Under the pieces are notes generated by a model. It saw only the letters and a program-made list of their open reading frames with translations. It did no database searches and was not told the DNA's origin. Below, piece by piece: positions 1 to 7,124 of a stretch of DNA of 12,628 nt; positions within the stretch are counted from its first letter, which is position 1, and the number at the start of each line of letters is the position of its first letter. The position numbers and the translations under genes are program-made. The DNA comes from JACQAI01 sp035507915 (GTDB lineage: Bacteria; Pseudomonadota; Alphaproteobacteria; Elsterales; Elsteraceae), in assembly GCA_035507915.1 (NCBI GenBank), contig DATJNS010000392.1, positions 1 to 12,628 of the forward strand. Reading direction: 5' to 3'.

Positions 1-1464
1 CCGCACCTTGAGCCGGTCGGGCAATCGGAACGCCGCCGCGGCAACCACCGGATCGAGGAACGGGGTGCGACCCTCGAGCCCGTGCGCCATCAGGCAGCGG
101 TCGAGCTTGGTGAGCAGGTCGTTGGGCAGCCAGCCCGCGCAATCGACGGCCTGAGCGACCTGGAGGCGCGACCGCCCGTCAACCATCTCCGTCACCTCCG
201 ACGCCGCGATGCCGTCGCGCCAGCCGGCGGGGTCGCCGCGCAGCACGCCCAGCCGGTCGAAGCCGCCGCGGTTGAAAGGCGCCCGCCCGCCCCGCCACCA
301 CGGCCGCATGGCGCTGCGATAGCGGCCGTAACCCGCGAACAGCTCGTCGCCGCCCTCGCCGGTCAGCACGACCTTGAGCTCGGCGCGCGCGACCTGGGCG
401 AGCTTGTAGGTCGGCAGGCAGGCGTAGTCGGCCGCGGGATCGTCCATTGCGGCCGCGACCGCAGGGAGCAGACGCCAGCAATCGGCCTCGTCGAACCCGA
501 CGTCGGTGTGATGCGCGCGGCAGGCCTCGGCGACCGCGCGCGCCGCCGGCCGCTCGTCGGCGACCTGCGCGCCGTCGAAGCCGACCGCGAAACTGCGCAC
601 CGGCACGTTGCCGAGCTCGCTCATGTAGGACAGCACCAGCGAGGAATCGACGCCGCCCGACAGGAACAGGCCGTACGGCACGTCCGAACGGCAATGCACC
701 CGCACACTGTCGGCGAGCGCGGCATCGATCGCCGCGAGGGCGGCATCCTCATCCTCGGGCAATGGCGCGCCCTGGGGCAGCGCGGCGATGCGGCGGCGCT
801 CGACGATGCGGCCGTCGATCGCCGCGATGGTCTCGCCCGGCAGGACCCGCTTGATCCCCGAGAAGATGGTGTCGCGCCCGGTGGTGAAGCGCAGCTGCAG
901 CAGCTCGTCGCGCACGCCGTCCTCGAGCGTGCGGCCGGCCAGCCCTGCGTCGATCAGCGCGCGTGGTTCCGACGCGAACGCCAGGCCGTCGTCGCGCTCG
1001 ACGTAATAGAGCGGCTTGATGCCGAACGGATCCCGCGCCAGCACCAGGCGCGCGTTCGCCGGATCGTGGAGCGCGATCGCGTACATGCCGCGCAACCGTT
1101 CGGCGAACTCGAGCCCGTGCGCGCGATAGAGGTGCAACGCCGGCTCGCAATCGGACTGTGTCGCGAACCGCACGTCGGGCAATCCTGCGCGCAGCTCGAC
1201 GTAATTGTAGATCTCGCCGTTGGCGACCAGCGCCGCGCCGCCGGGCTCGAACAGCGGCTGATCGCCGGTGACCAGGTCGATGATCGCGAGCCGCGTCTGC
1301 ATCAGGCCGACCGACGCCTTGGCGTGATAGCCACGCCCGTCGGGGCCGCGGTGACCCAGCAGATCCGCCAGGCGGTCGAGCAGACCGCCCACCGACGCAC
1401 CGCCGAGCCCGGGGTTGGCGCCCGCACCGTTGCCGCGCAGCATGATGCCGGCGATGCCGCACAT
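1..1464 (-). CDS. asnB: Asparagine synthase (glutamine-hydrolysing)-like amidotransferase, 3' end outside window
   Basis: Class II glutamine amidotransferase fused to an ATP-pyrophosphatase domain. It takes ammonia from glutamine and transfers it to an acyl-adenylate, in classic AsnB to aspartate. The protein starts MCGIAGIM, so Cys2 becomes the N-terminal nucleophile after Met removal, which fixes the start at 1464. RGPDG, NGEIYNY and the DPFGIKPLYY stretch complete the glutaminase half (about residues 1-200). The synthetase half shows SGGVDSS at residues 269-275 (the ATP PP-loop) and TGEGGDELFAGY from about 368, followed by a MAHGLEGRTPFLDP motif. At least 488 codons are present; the C-terminus lies beyond base 1. 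The start shares one base with the upstream glycosyltransferase stop (TGATG), so translation is probably coupled. In polysaccharide loci such proteins are often proposed to amidate sugar carboxylates instead of making asparagine. That role is inference here. Confidence 0.95.
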   Translation of the reverse strand, partial: MCGIAGIMLRGNGAGANPGLGGASVGGLLDRLADLLGHRGPDGRGYHAKASVGLMQTRLAIIDLVTGDQPLFEPGGAALVANGEIYNYVELRAGLPDVRFATQSDCEPALHLYRAHGLEFAERLRGMYAIALHDPANARLVLARDPFGIKPLYYVERDDGLAFASEPRALIDAGLAGRTLEDGVRDELLQLRFTTGRDTIFSGIKRVLPGETIAAIDGRIVERRRIAALPQGAPLPEDEDAALAAIDAALADSVRVHCRSDVPYGLFLSGGVDSSLVLSYMSELGNVPVRSFAVGFDGAQVADERPAARAVAEACRAHHTDVGFDEADCWRLLPAVAAAMDDPAADYACLPTYKLAQVARAELKVVLTGEGGDELFAGYGRYRSAMRPWWRGGRAPFNRGGFDRLGVLRGDPAGWRDGIAASEVTEMVDGRSRLQVAQAVDCAGWLPNDLLTKLDRCLMAHGLEGRTPFLDPVVAAAAFRLPDRLKVR

Positions 1465-2501
1465 CAGGCGCACACCTGATTGAACAATGCGAGATAGCGG
1501 CGCACGACCATGCTCTCGGTGAACTCGGCCTCGTAGCGTGCGCGCCCCGCACGCGCCAACGCGGCCGGCAGCGTCGGATCGTCGATCAGCTGCTGCAGCG
1601 CCGCCGCCAGAGCGGCGGCATCATCGATCGGCGCGAGCAGCCCGTCGACGCCGTCGCGGATCAGGCCGCGCGGCCCCTGGCTCGCGGCGGCGACCACCGG
1701 CACACCATGCGCCCAGGCTTCGATCACGACGTTGCCGAGCGGCTCGTGGCGCGACGCGCACGCCAGCGCGTCGGCGGTGGCGAGCAGCGCCGGAACGTCG
1801 CCGCGCCAGCCGAGAAAGCGCACGCGCTCGGCGATGCCGCGCTCGGCGGCGCGCCGCTCGAGCGCCGGCAACGCGTCGCCTTCGCCGGCGATCCACAGCC
1901 AAACCGCGGGTAGGCGCGCAACCGCGTCGATCAGCACGTCGAATGCCTTGTTGGGGTGCAGTCGGCCGAGCCCGAGCACCAGCGGCGCGTCCGCCGGCGT
2001 GCCGAGGGCGGCGCGGTCGACTGGCGGCGCCGGCACGGCCGCGACGAAATTCGGCAGATGGTGCACGCGCGCGGAGTCGAAACCCTGATCGATCAGCCAA
2101 TCGCGAATGTCGGCCGTATTGGCGATCAGATGGTCGCACGCGCGGTAGTACTTGGCGTCGTAGTAGCCGCCCAGCCGGCCGACATGCACGAAGCGCTTGC
2201 TCGCCCGTGCTGGTGGCGGGCAGAACGTGGTCGCCCGGCTCATCCAGGTCAGCACGAGGTCGGGGCCGAAGCGCTCGATCTCGGCGCGGAAGCGGCGACC
2301 GGTCGACCAGTCGAGCGGGCCGCCGAAGCGCAGCGCGACCGCGTCGAGCCCAGCCGCCCGCAAGCTCGCCAGCCGTTCGGGATGGGCGCGCGTCAGCACG
2401 TGCTGCACCACGCCGGCCCGGGCGAGCGCGCCGACCAGACGATCGAAGAAGGCCTCCGCGCCGCCATGTGCCGCCCCTGCCATCGCCTGGAGGACCTTCA
2501 A
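1464..2501 (-). CDS. Glycosyltransferase family 4 (GT-B fold, group 1)
   Basis: Retaining GT-B glycosyltransferase, expected to add a sugar from a nucleotide donor to a lipid-linked or core oligosaccharide at the cytoplasmic membrane. The 345-residue protein has the N-terminal KVLQAMAGAAHGGAE strand-loop (residues 2-16), typical of the acceptor domain. The donor domain has GLGRLHPNKAFDVLI (R180, K185, phosphate contacts) and the EX7E motif EPLGNVVIE (E253, E261), followed by WAHGVPVVA. The frame stays open upstream to 2708, but that part is arginine-rich and lies inside the preceding gene. I chose the TTG at 2501 because it restores the first beta strand and gives a TTGA overlap with the upstream stop. 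An ATG at 2483 is possible but would cut off that strand. Donor and acceptor cannot be told from sequence. Confidence 0.93.
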   Translation of the reverse strand: MKVLQAMAGAAHGGAEAFFDRLVGALARAGVVQHVLTRAHPERLASLRAAGLDAVALRFGGPLDWSTGRRFRAEIERFGPDLVLTWMSRATTFCPPPARASKRFVHVGRLGGYYDAKYYRACDHLIANTADIRDWLIDQGFDSARVHHLPNFVAAVPAPPVDRAALGTPADAPLVLGLGRLHPNKAFDVLIDAVARLPAVWLWIAGEGDALPALERRAAERGIAERVRFLGWRGDVPALLATADALACASRHEPLGNVVIEAWAHGVPVVAAASQGPRGLIRDGVDGLLAPIDDAAALAAALQQLIDDPTLPAALARAGRARYEAEFTESMVVRRYLALFNQVCA

Positions 2502-3499
2502 GCCGAGCCTTGGCGCGCCACGCGCGGCGCGGCGACGGACGCCGGCGCGATCCCGCAACGTCGGGCAAGCGCGACGGCGGCATCGTAGGCGCGCTCGACG
2601 TCGAGCGTATCCATGAGCTGCGTCAGGGTCGAACGATCGGCGCGCCACATGGCGTCGAGGGCAGCGGCGCCCAGCGTCGTGCGCGCGACCGCGCCGCGCG
2701 GCCCCCACGGCGCGTAGTGGCGGTCGTCGCTCGGGCCGAACAGGCCCAAGGTCGGCACGCCGCTGGCGGCGGCGAGATGCATCAGCCCGGAATCGTTGCC
2801 GACGAACAGGCTACAGCGCTGCAGCGCGGCGGCGACCGTGAGCAGATCGCCGAGGCCGATCGCGTCGATCGTCCGCCCACGCGGCAGCCGCTCGAGCAGG
2901 GGCGCGGCAGCATCGCGCTCGTCGGCTGCGCCGAACACCGCGATGCGGCCGCCCGGCAACACGCCGTCGCGCGCGGTCAGCCGCTCGGCGAGCGCCGCGA
3001 AGCGGTCGAGCGGCCACTGCTTGTAGGGCCAGCTCGTGGTCGGTCCGAGCGCCAGCACGGGCGCGCCGTCGGGGATCGCGCGAAGCGCGGCATCGCGGTG
3101 CGCGGCGGCGAGCCAGACCCGCGGCGCCGGCGGCTCGGCGAGGCCGAGCAGCGCGCCGAGCTGGACGACCCGGTGCGCCGCGTCGTTCGGTTTGTGCCAA
3201 ACGTGGCGTTGGCCGGCGCGCAGCAGCCAGGCGAGCGCCGAGCCACGCAGGTCGATCACGATGTCCCATCGGCGCGTCACGGTGGCGAGCCACAGCCGCG
3301 CCCAGTGGGCGATGCCGAGGCGTTTGTCCATCGTCAGCACGCGCTCGAGCCCTGGGACGGCGGCGAACAAAGACGCCGCGGGGCGGCCGCACGCGACCGT
3401 GACGCACGCGCCGGGATGGCGCTCGATCAACCAGCCGAGCAACCCGGTCGACAGCACCGCATCGCCGACCCGCGTGGACGTGACGAACAGGAGGTTCAA
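2498..3499 (-). CDS. Glycosyltransferase family 9 (heptosyltransferase-like)
   Basis: GT9 enzyme related to the LPS ADP-heptose:heptosyltransferases (WaaC, WaaF, WaaQ type), which act on the cytoplasmic face of the inner membrane during core assembly. The 333-residue protein is of normal length. The N-terminal RVGDAVLSTGLL motif keeps the catalytic-position Asp (D13). The donor half has LGPTTSWPYKQWP (K160/W162) and VGNDSGLMHLAAASGVPTLGLFGP (from about 233), the family signature. The start is TTG at 3499, with AGAAGG a few bases upstream; no in-frame ATG lies near the expected N-terminus. First gene of the minus-strand operon, 63-70 bases downstream of a good sigma70-like promoter. The donor may not be heptose, since GT9 also includes other transferases. 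Confidence 0.93.
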   Translation of the reverse strand: MNLLFVTSTRVGDAVLSTGLLGWLIERHPGACVTVACGRPAASLFAAVPGLERVLTMDKRLGIAHWARLWLATVTRRWDIVIDLRGSALAWLLRAGQRHVWHKPNDAAHRVVQLGALLGLAEPPAPRVWLAAAHRDAALRAIPDGAPVLALGPTTSWPYKQWPLDRFAALAERLTARDGVLPGGRIAVFGAADERDAAAPLLERLPRGRTIDAIGLGDLLTVAAALQRCSLFVGNDSGLMHLAAASGVPTLGLFGPSDDRHYAPWGPRGAVARTTLGAAALDAMWRADRSTLTQLMDTLDVERAYDAAVALARRCGIAPASVAAPRVARQGSA

Positions 3500-3568
3500 G
3501 GGGGCCTTCTTCAGCCGCGCCGGCAGCCGCGCGCGCCTCTCAACCCAACGGAAACCCAGGCTGGCCGC

Positions 3569-3597
3569 GTTATAGTCGCCGGCCCGCCGCTTGCCAA
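3569..3597 (-). promoter_or_regulatory. Sigma70-type promoter for the GT9-GT4-asnB operon
   Basis: On the minus strand the sequence reads TTGGCA (3597-3592), a 17-base spacer, then TATAAC (3574-3569). Five of six bases match the -35 consensus if TTGGCA is compared with TTGACA, and five of six match TATAAT. Spacing is ideal. Transcription would begin near 3562, leaving a leader of about 63 bases before the TTG start at 3499. It lies in the 156-base divergent gap between the two polysaccharide operons. It stands out because the surrounding DNA is so GC-rich. Confidence 0.6.
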
Positions 3598-3655
3598 CGC
3601 TGTTGCGGCCGGGCGGGGGGTGGTATCACTCCGGCCGACCCGACGCACGAACCTC

Positions 3656-4441
3656 ATGCCCGACACCACGTTCGCCGGCGCCACGCCGGCAGCCCCCACC
3701 CGTCCCGGCCGGAACTGGACCGTCCTGAGGCGCCTGATCGCCGCGTGGTTCCGCGACCGCGGCCAGTTCGCGCGGCCGGTCATCGCGCGCACCTGTCCGA
3801 TGTGCGGCCATCACGGCATGTTCGTCAGCGTCGGACGGCCGGCGCGCTGGGACGTGCGCTGCCCGAACTGCGGCGGTCGCGAGCGCCACCGGCTGACCCA
3901 CCTGTGGGCCACTGCGGGCGGCAGCGACACGTTCGCGGGCAAGCGCATCCTGCATTTCGCGCCCGAGAAGGCGGTGCGCCGCCAGATGCGCGGCAATCCG
4001 CTCTACGAGACCGCCGACCTGCATCAGAGGGGCACCACCCACAAGGTCGACATCACGCGCGTCGATCTGCCGGACGCGCGCTACGACGTCGTGATCGCGC
4101 ATCATGTGCTCGAGCATATCGACGACGACCGCGCGGCGATCGCCGAGCTGTTCCGGCTGCTCAAGCCCGGCGGCACCGCGGTGCTCAGCGTGCCGATCAA
4201 TCCGACGCGCCACGCCACCTACGAGAACCCCGCGATCGCGACGCCGGAGCTGCGCGTGCTGCATTTCGGCGGCGACGACCACAAGCGCTACTACGGGCTC
4301 GATTTCGCCGACCGCCTCGCGGACGCCGGCTTCGCGGTCGAAACCTTCCGGATGCCGCCCGAGGACGAGGTGCGCTACGGGCTGCTGCGCGACGAGTGGA
4401 TCTACATCGCCACCAAGCCCGACGCCCGACCGCCCAGATGA
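3656..4441 (+). CDS. Class I SAM methyltransferase with N-terminal zinc ribbon
   Basis: Predicted SAM-dependent methyltransferase (Methyltransf_11 type) of 261 residues. An N-terminal four-cysteine knuckle pair, CPMC at 47-50 and CPNC at 69-72, probably binds zinc. The Rossmann part has ILHFAPEKAV (98-107) at the place of motif I; this lacks the usual GxGxG but is a variant I recall from this family. VDITRVDLPDARYDVVIAHHVLEHI (131-155) supplies the acidic and post-I segments, and LLKPGGTAVLSVP (168-180) is a clear motif. The frame is open far upstream (to 1538), but that stretch is antisense to the GT operon. The ATG at 3656 is the first methionine codon after the divergent gap and gives a compact N-terminus. 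A weak extended -10 (TGGTATCAC, 3621-3629) lies just upstream. Substrate is probably a sugar or lipid-linked glycan, by context only. Confidence 0.88.
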   Translation: MPDTTFAGATPAAPTRPGRNWTVLRRLIAAWFRDRGQFARPVIARTCPMCGHHGMFVSVGRPARWDVRCPNCGGRERHRLTHLWATAGGSDTFAGKRILHFAPEKAVRRQMRGNPLYETADLHQRGTTHKVDITRVDLPDARYDVVIAHHVLEHIDDDRAAIAELFRLLKPGGTAVLSVPINPTRHATYENPAIATPELRVLHFGGDDHKRYYGLDFADRLADAGFAVETFRMPPEDEVRYGLLRDEWIYIATKPDARPPR

Positions 4442-4450
4442 CCGTACGCC

Positions 4451-5398
4451 ATGGCTGAGCCGCATCGGATCCTGGTGATCCGCCTCGGCGCGCTCGGCAA
4501 CATCGTGCAATCGCTGGGCCCCTTCGCGGCGATCCGCGCGCATCACGCCGCCGCAGAGATCACGCTCTTGACGCGCGCGCCCTATGCCGGCTGGCTCGCC
4601 GACGCGCCCTATTTCGATCGCATATGGATCGACGCGGCGCCCGCCTGGTGGAACGCGCTCGGTTGGCGGCGCCTGCGGCGCCGCCTGATCGACGGCGGCT
4701 TTGCCCGCGTCTATGACTTGCAGACCTCGGGCCGCAGCAGCCGTTACTTCCATCTGTTCCCGCGCACCGCGCGCCCGGAATGGTCCGGCATCGCGCGCGG
4801 GTGCTCGCATCCGGACCCCGACCCCGCGCGCAACGCGCGCCACGATCTGACGCGCCAGCGCGGTCAGCTCGCCGCGGCCGGAATCGCTCACGTGCCCGAT
4901 CCCGACCTGGCATGGACCCGCGGCGACCTCGCGCGCTTCGGTTTGCCGCCGCGCATCGCGCTCCTGGTGCCGGGCAGCGCGCCGCACCGCTCCGACAAGC
5001 GCTGGCCGGTCGCCCACTACCGCGCGGCCGCGGCGGCGTTGGTAACCGGCGGCCTCGCGCCCGTGATCGTCGGCGGCGACGACGAGCGTGCGCTCGGCCG
5101 CGCGATCGCCGATGGCACGGGTGCACGCGACCTGACCGGCGAGACGACGCTGGGCGAGGTCGCCGCGCTCGGGCGCGCCGCCGCGCTGGCGATCGGCAAC
5201 GATACCGGGCCGATGCATCTGATCGCCGCCGTCGGCTGCCGTGCCGTCGTGCTGTTCTCGCGGGCGTCAGACCCCGCTCTATGCGCGCCGTGGGGGCGCC
5301 AGGTCGCGGTGCTGCGTCGGCCGGATCTCGCCGACCTTGCCCCGGAAGAAGTTCTGCGTACGGCCCAAATCGACGCGTCATCCCTGGCCGACCGCTAA
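4451..5398 (+). CDS. Glycosyltransferase family 9 (heptosyltransferase-like), catalytic Asp replaced by Asn
   Basis: Second GT9 protein in the window, 315 residues. The N-terminal motif reads RLGALGNIVQSLGPFAAIR (11-29). The residue after the second Gly is normally Asp, the proposed catalytic base in WaaC-type enzymes, but here it is Asn17 (codon AAC). The donor half looks intact: LLVPGSAPHRSDKRWP (171-186) and AIGNDTGPMHLIAAVGCRAVVLFS (247-270). It starts 9 bases after the methyltransferase stop and is surely in the same operon. Its sequence is quite different from the GT9 gene at 2498-3499, so it is not a recent duplicate. It may add another core or capsule sugar, or may have lost activity; sequence alone does not decide. 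A T6 run follows the TAA stop (5399-5404), but I see no stem before it. Confidence 0.92.
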   Translation: MAEPHRILVIRLGALGNIVQSLGPFAAIRAHHAAAEITLLTRAPYAGWLADAPYFDRIWIDAAPAWWNALGWRRLRRRLIDGGFARVYDLQTSGRSSRYFHLFPRTARPEWSGIARGCSHPDPDPARNARHDLTRQRGQLAAAGIAHVPDPDLAWTRGDLARFGLPPRIALLVPGSAPHRSDKRWPVAHYRAAAAALVTGGLAPVIVGGDDERALGRAIADGTGARDLTGETTLGEVAALGRAAALAIGNDTGPMHLIAAVGCRAVVLFSRASDPALCAPWGRQVAVLRRPDLADLAPEEVLRTAQIDASSLADR

Positions 5399-5438
5399 TT
5401 TTTTCTGTGCGCAATCGTGGGTATGACGCGTCTCGGCT

Positions 5439-5453
5439 GTGCGTATCACGCAC
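5439..5453 (+). other. Short perfect inverted repeat upstream of EF-hand gene
   Basis: GTGCGT-ATC-ACGCAC: six-base arms with a three-base centre, about 60 bases before the EF-hand start. It could be an operator half-site pair or a small RNA hairpin. No T run follows, so it is not a convincing terminator. Confidence 0.35.
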
Positions 5454-5466
5454 GACTCAACCGACC

Positions 5467-5485
5467 CGCCGGCATCGTGCCGGCG
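5467..5485 (+). other. 8-bp GC-rich hairpin in the leader of the EF-hand gene
   Basis: CGCCGGCA-TCG-TGCCGGCG forms a perfect eight-base-pair stem with a three-base loop. It ends 12 bases before the GAAGGA Shine-Dalgarno (5497-5502) of the next gene. It may stabilise the leader, end transcription of the upstream GT9 gene with Rho help, or act as a palindromic protein site. Confidence 0.45.
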
Positions 5486-5511
5486 CGGCGTTAGCCGAAG
5501 GACCACCGACC

Positions 5512-5868
5512 ATGCGACCTCTGATCGCCGCGATGGCGCTCGCCCTCGCCGTACCCCTTGCGCTGCCCCTCACCGCCGCCCGTGCGGCCGATACCGACCA
5601 GAACCCGCCGCGCGGCTTCAAGACGCTCGACGCCGACGGCGACGGCAAGATCAGCTTCGACGAGTACAAGACAGTGAGCGAGAAGCGCATCGCGCGCTTC
5701 GTCGCCCGGCATCCCGACGGCAAGCTCGCCGCCGCCACGCCCGATCAGCGCGAGGTCATGATCAAGGCGCGCTTCGACGCGATCGACGCCAACCACGACG
5801 GTGCGATCGACGAGACCGAGTGGGCCAACCGCCCGCACGGCCGCCCGCGCGCCCAGCAGCCGTCGTAA
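5512..5868 (+). CDS. Secreted EF-hand calcium-binding protein
   Basis: Small protein of 118 residues with a Sec signal peptide and two EF-hands. Residues 1-25 are hydrophobic and end in TAARA, a good signal peptidase I site before ADTDQ. EF loop 1 is DADGDGKISFDE (40-51) and loop 2 is DANHDGAIDETE (92-103). Both have the canonical Asp/Asn ligands at 1, 3 and 5, Gly at 6, Ile at 8 and Glu at 12, so both should bind Ca2+. Start ATG is supported by GAAGGA 9 bases upstream. The frame is open further upstream inside the GT9 gene, but the signal peptide fixes the start. Many alphaproteobacteria carry such periplasmic EF-hand proteins of unknown role. The gene converges on the transporter with only four bases between stops. 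No clear link to the polysaccharide genes. Confidence 0.93.
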   Translation: MRPLIAAMALALAVPLALPLTAARAADTDQNPPRGFKTLDADGDGKISFDEYKTVSEKRIARFVARHPDGKLAAATPDQREVMIKARFDAIDANHDGAIDETEWANRPHGRPRAQQPS

Positions 5869-5872
5869 GTCC

Positions 5873-7083
5873 TCAGGGCGTCGCCGGCCGGCGGGTCGGT
5901 GCGGCGACGAACAGCACCAAGAGAACGGCGCCGCCGGCGATCCACGTCACCGGCGGCGTCCAAGCAAGCAGCGCCGCGTAGTTCCGATCCCCCGCTGCGC
6001 CGCTGGCGACCAACCCGATGCGCACGACCGTGGCGAGCGCGAACGCCGAGTACAGCGCACCGACCAGTCGGCCCTCGCGGCCGCCGTGGCCGATCGCGAG
6101 CGCGGCCGACACCGCGCTCATGGAGATGGCGCCCCAGGCCGCGCCGGCCGTGAGCTGTGCCGCAATCAAGACCTCGAGGCTTGGCGCCAGTGCCGCGACG
6201 TATGTCGCCGCGCCGCCGATCACCCCGGCTGCGCCCATTACCGCGAGACCGCCCCAGCGGCGGGTCGCCAGGCTCGTGGGAAACATCGCGACGTTGAAAC
6301 CGATCCAGAAGATCGGCAGCAGCAGGTCGAGCTCGGTCGGCCTGGCGAAGCGCAAGAACTGCGCCGCACTGTTGAGGTTGCCATGGACTTGGAAGCCGAC
6401 CCCGAGCACGGCAATCACGACGAGGAAGATCGCTGCGCGGTCGGAGAGCGCCCCTCCGACGACGCGCTGCGCAGTCGGACGTGCCGATGCGGGCGCCGCG
6501 AGCCCACGCTCGACCGGCGCAACGCCAGGCTGGCCAGCAGCAGGACCAGGCTCGACAGCGCAAACGGCACGCGCGGATCGATGCCGCGCAGTGCGACGGT
6601 CAGGTACGGCGCCAGGGCGCCCGCGACGCCGAGCCCCAGCAGCGCCAGGCTGGCGAGCCACGGCACGTTCGAGCGCGCCGCGTATTTGCCGAGCAGCATC
6701 AAGGGCGGCGCGCGGAGCGCCGACGAGGTCGCCGCCCATACCACGATCAAGCCGAGCAGGACCGGCCCTGCCGCCGGCCCGAACCCGGCGACGACCGGCA
6801 GGGCGGCGAAGGCCACGCAGGACAGCGCGGTGATCCAGGCGACCGCATGCCCGAGCCGTCCGACCAGGGTGGCGAAGCGATCGGCAGCCGCACCCATCGC
6901 ATAGTCCGTCACCGTGAAGACCACCTGGTCGAGCAGGAGGATCCAGATCACCCAGGCGCGCGGAATGCCGACAGCGCCAGCGAGCTGGGGCAGGAAGATC
7001 GCGTAGACCGTCCAGCCGAGCGTGAACAGGAATTGCAACGCCGCGAGATAGAGCCCCGCGCCCTGCGGAATGCCGGTCGGCAA
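5873..7083 (-). pseudogene. MFS transporter, interrupted by a single frameshift in the central loop
   Basis: Twelve-helix major facilitator superfamily permease whose reading frame breaks near 6512. From 7083 one frame encodes six hydrophobic segments, from LYLAALQFLFTLGWTVYAIF to VPFALSSLVLLLASLALRR, and then runs as a basic tail to a stop at 6415. The next six segments, from AAIFLVVIAVLGVGF to WIAGGAVLLVLFVAA, lie in the -1 frame and end at the TGA at 5873. Adding one base gives exactly 404 codons, a normal MFS length, so a one-base loss fits (for example in CGCCGGTCGAG, minus strand). No good start opens the second half. The TTG start has GAGGGGAGGGGA just upstream and an in-frame TGA 15 bases before it. 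It could be a true mutation, a sequencing error, or, less likely, programmed -1 shifting. It lies 41 bases downstream of the crotonase gene, likely co-transcribed. Substrate unknown. Confidence 0.8.
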
Positions 7084-7097
7084 CGTCCCCTCCCCTC
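7084..7097 (-). promoter_or_regulatory. Strong purine-rich Shine-Dalgarno deciding the TTG start of the MFS gene
   Basis: GAGGGGAGGGGACG directly precedes the TTG at 7083 on the minus strand. With an in-frame TGA at 7098-7096, this supports TTG as the true start. Confidence 0.6.
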
Positions 7098-7124
7098 AGG
7101 CGGGAGCGAGCATAGCAGACCGGG

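Noticed and set aside
82..1479. 465-codon plus-strand frame opposite asnB
   Set aside because: Low-complexity composition and no motifs, while the minus strand holds complete AsnB motifs.
1538..3655. Very long plus-strand open frame (joined to the methyltransferase) antisense to the GT operon
   Set aside because: Arg/Pro/Ala-rich, no family motifs, lies opposite well-supported glycosyltransferase genes. It is a GC-driven shadow frame; only the part from 3656 is a gene.
3626..5218. 530-codon minus-strand frame opposite the methyltransferase and second GT9 gene
   Set aside because: Shadow of two clear genes; no recognisable domain.
5399..5404. T6 run after the second GT9 stop as an intrinsic terminator
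   Set aside because: No stable stem lies just upstream of the T run; only weak four-base complementarity (GGCC) with a long loop.
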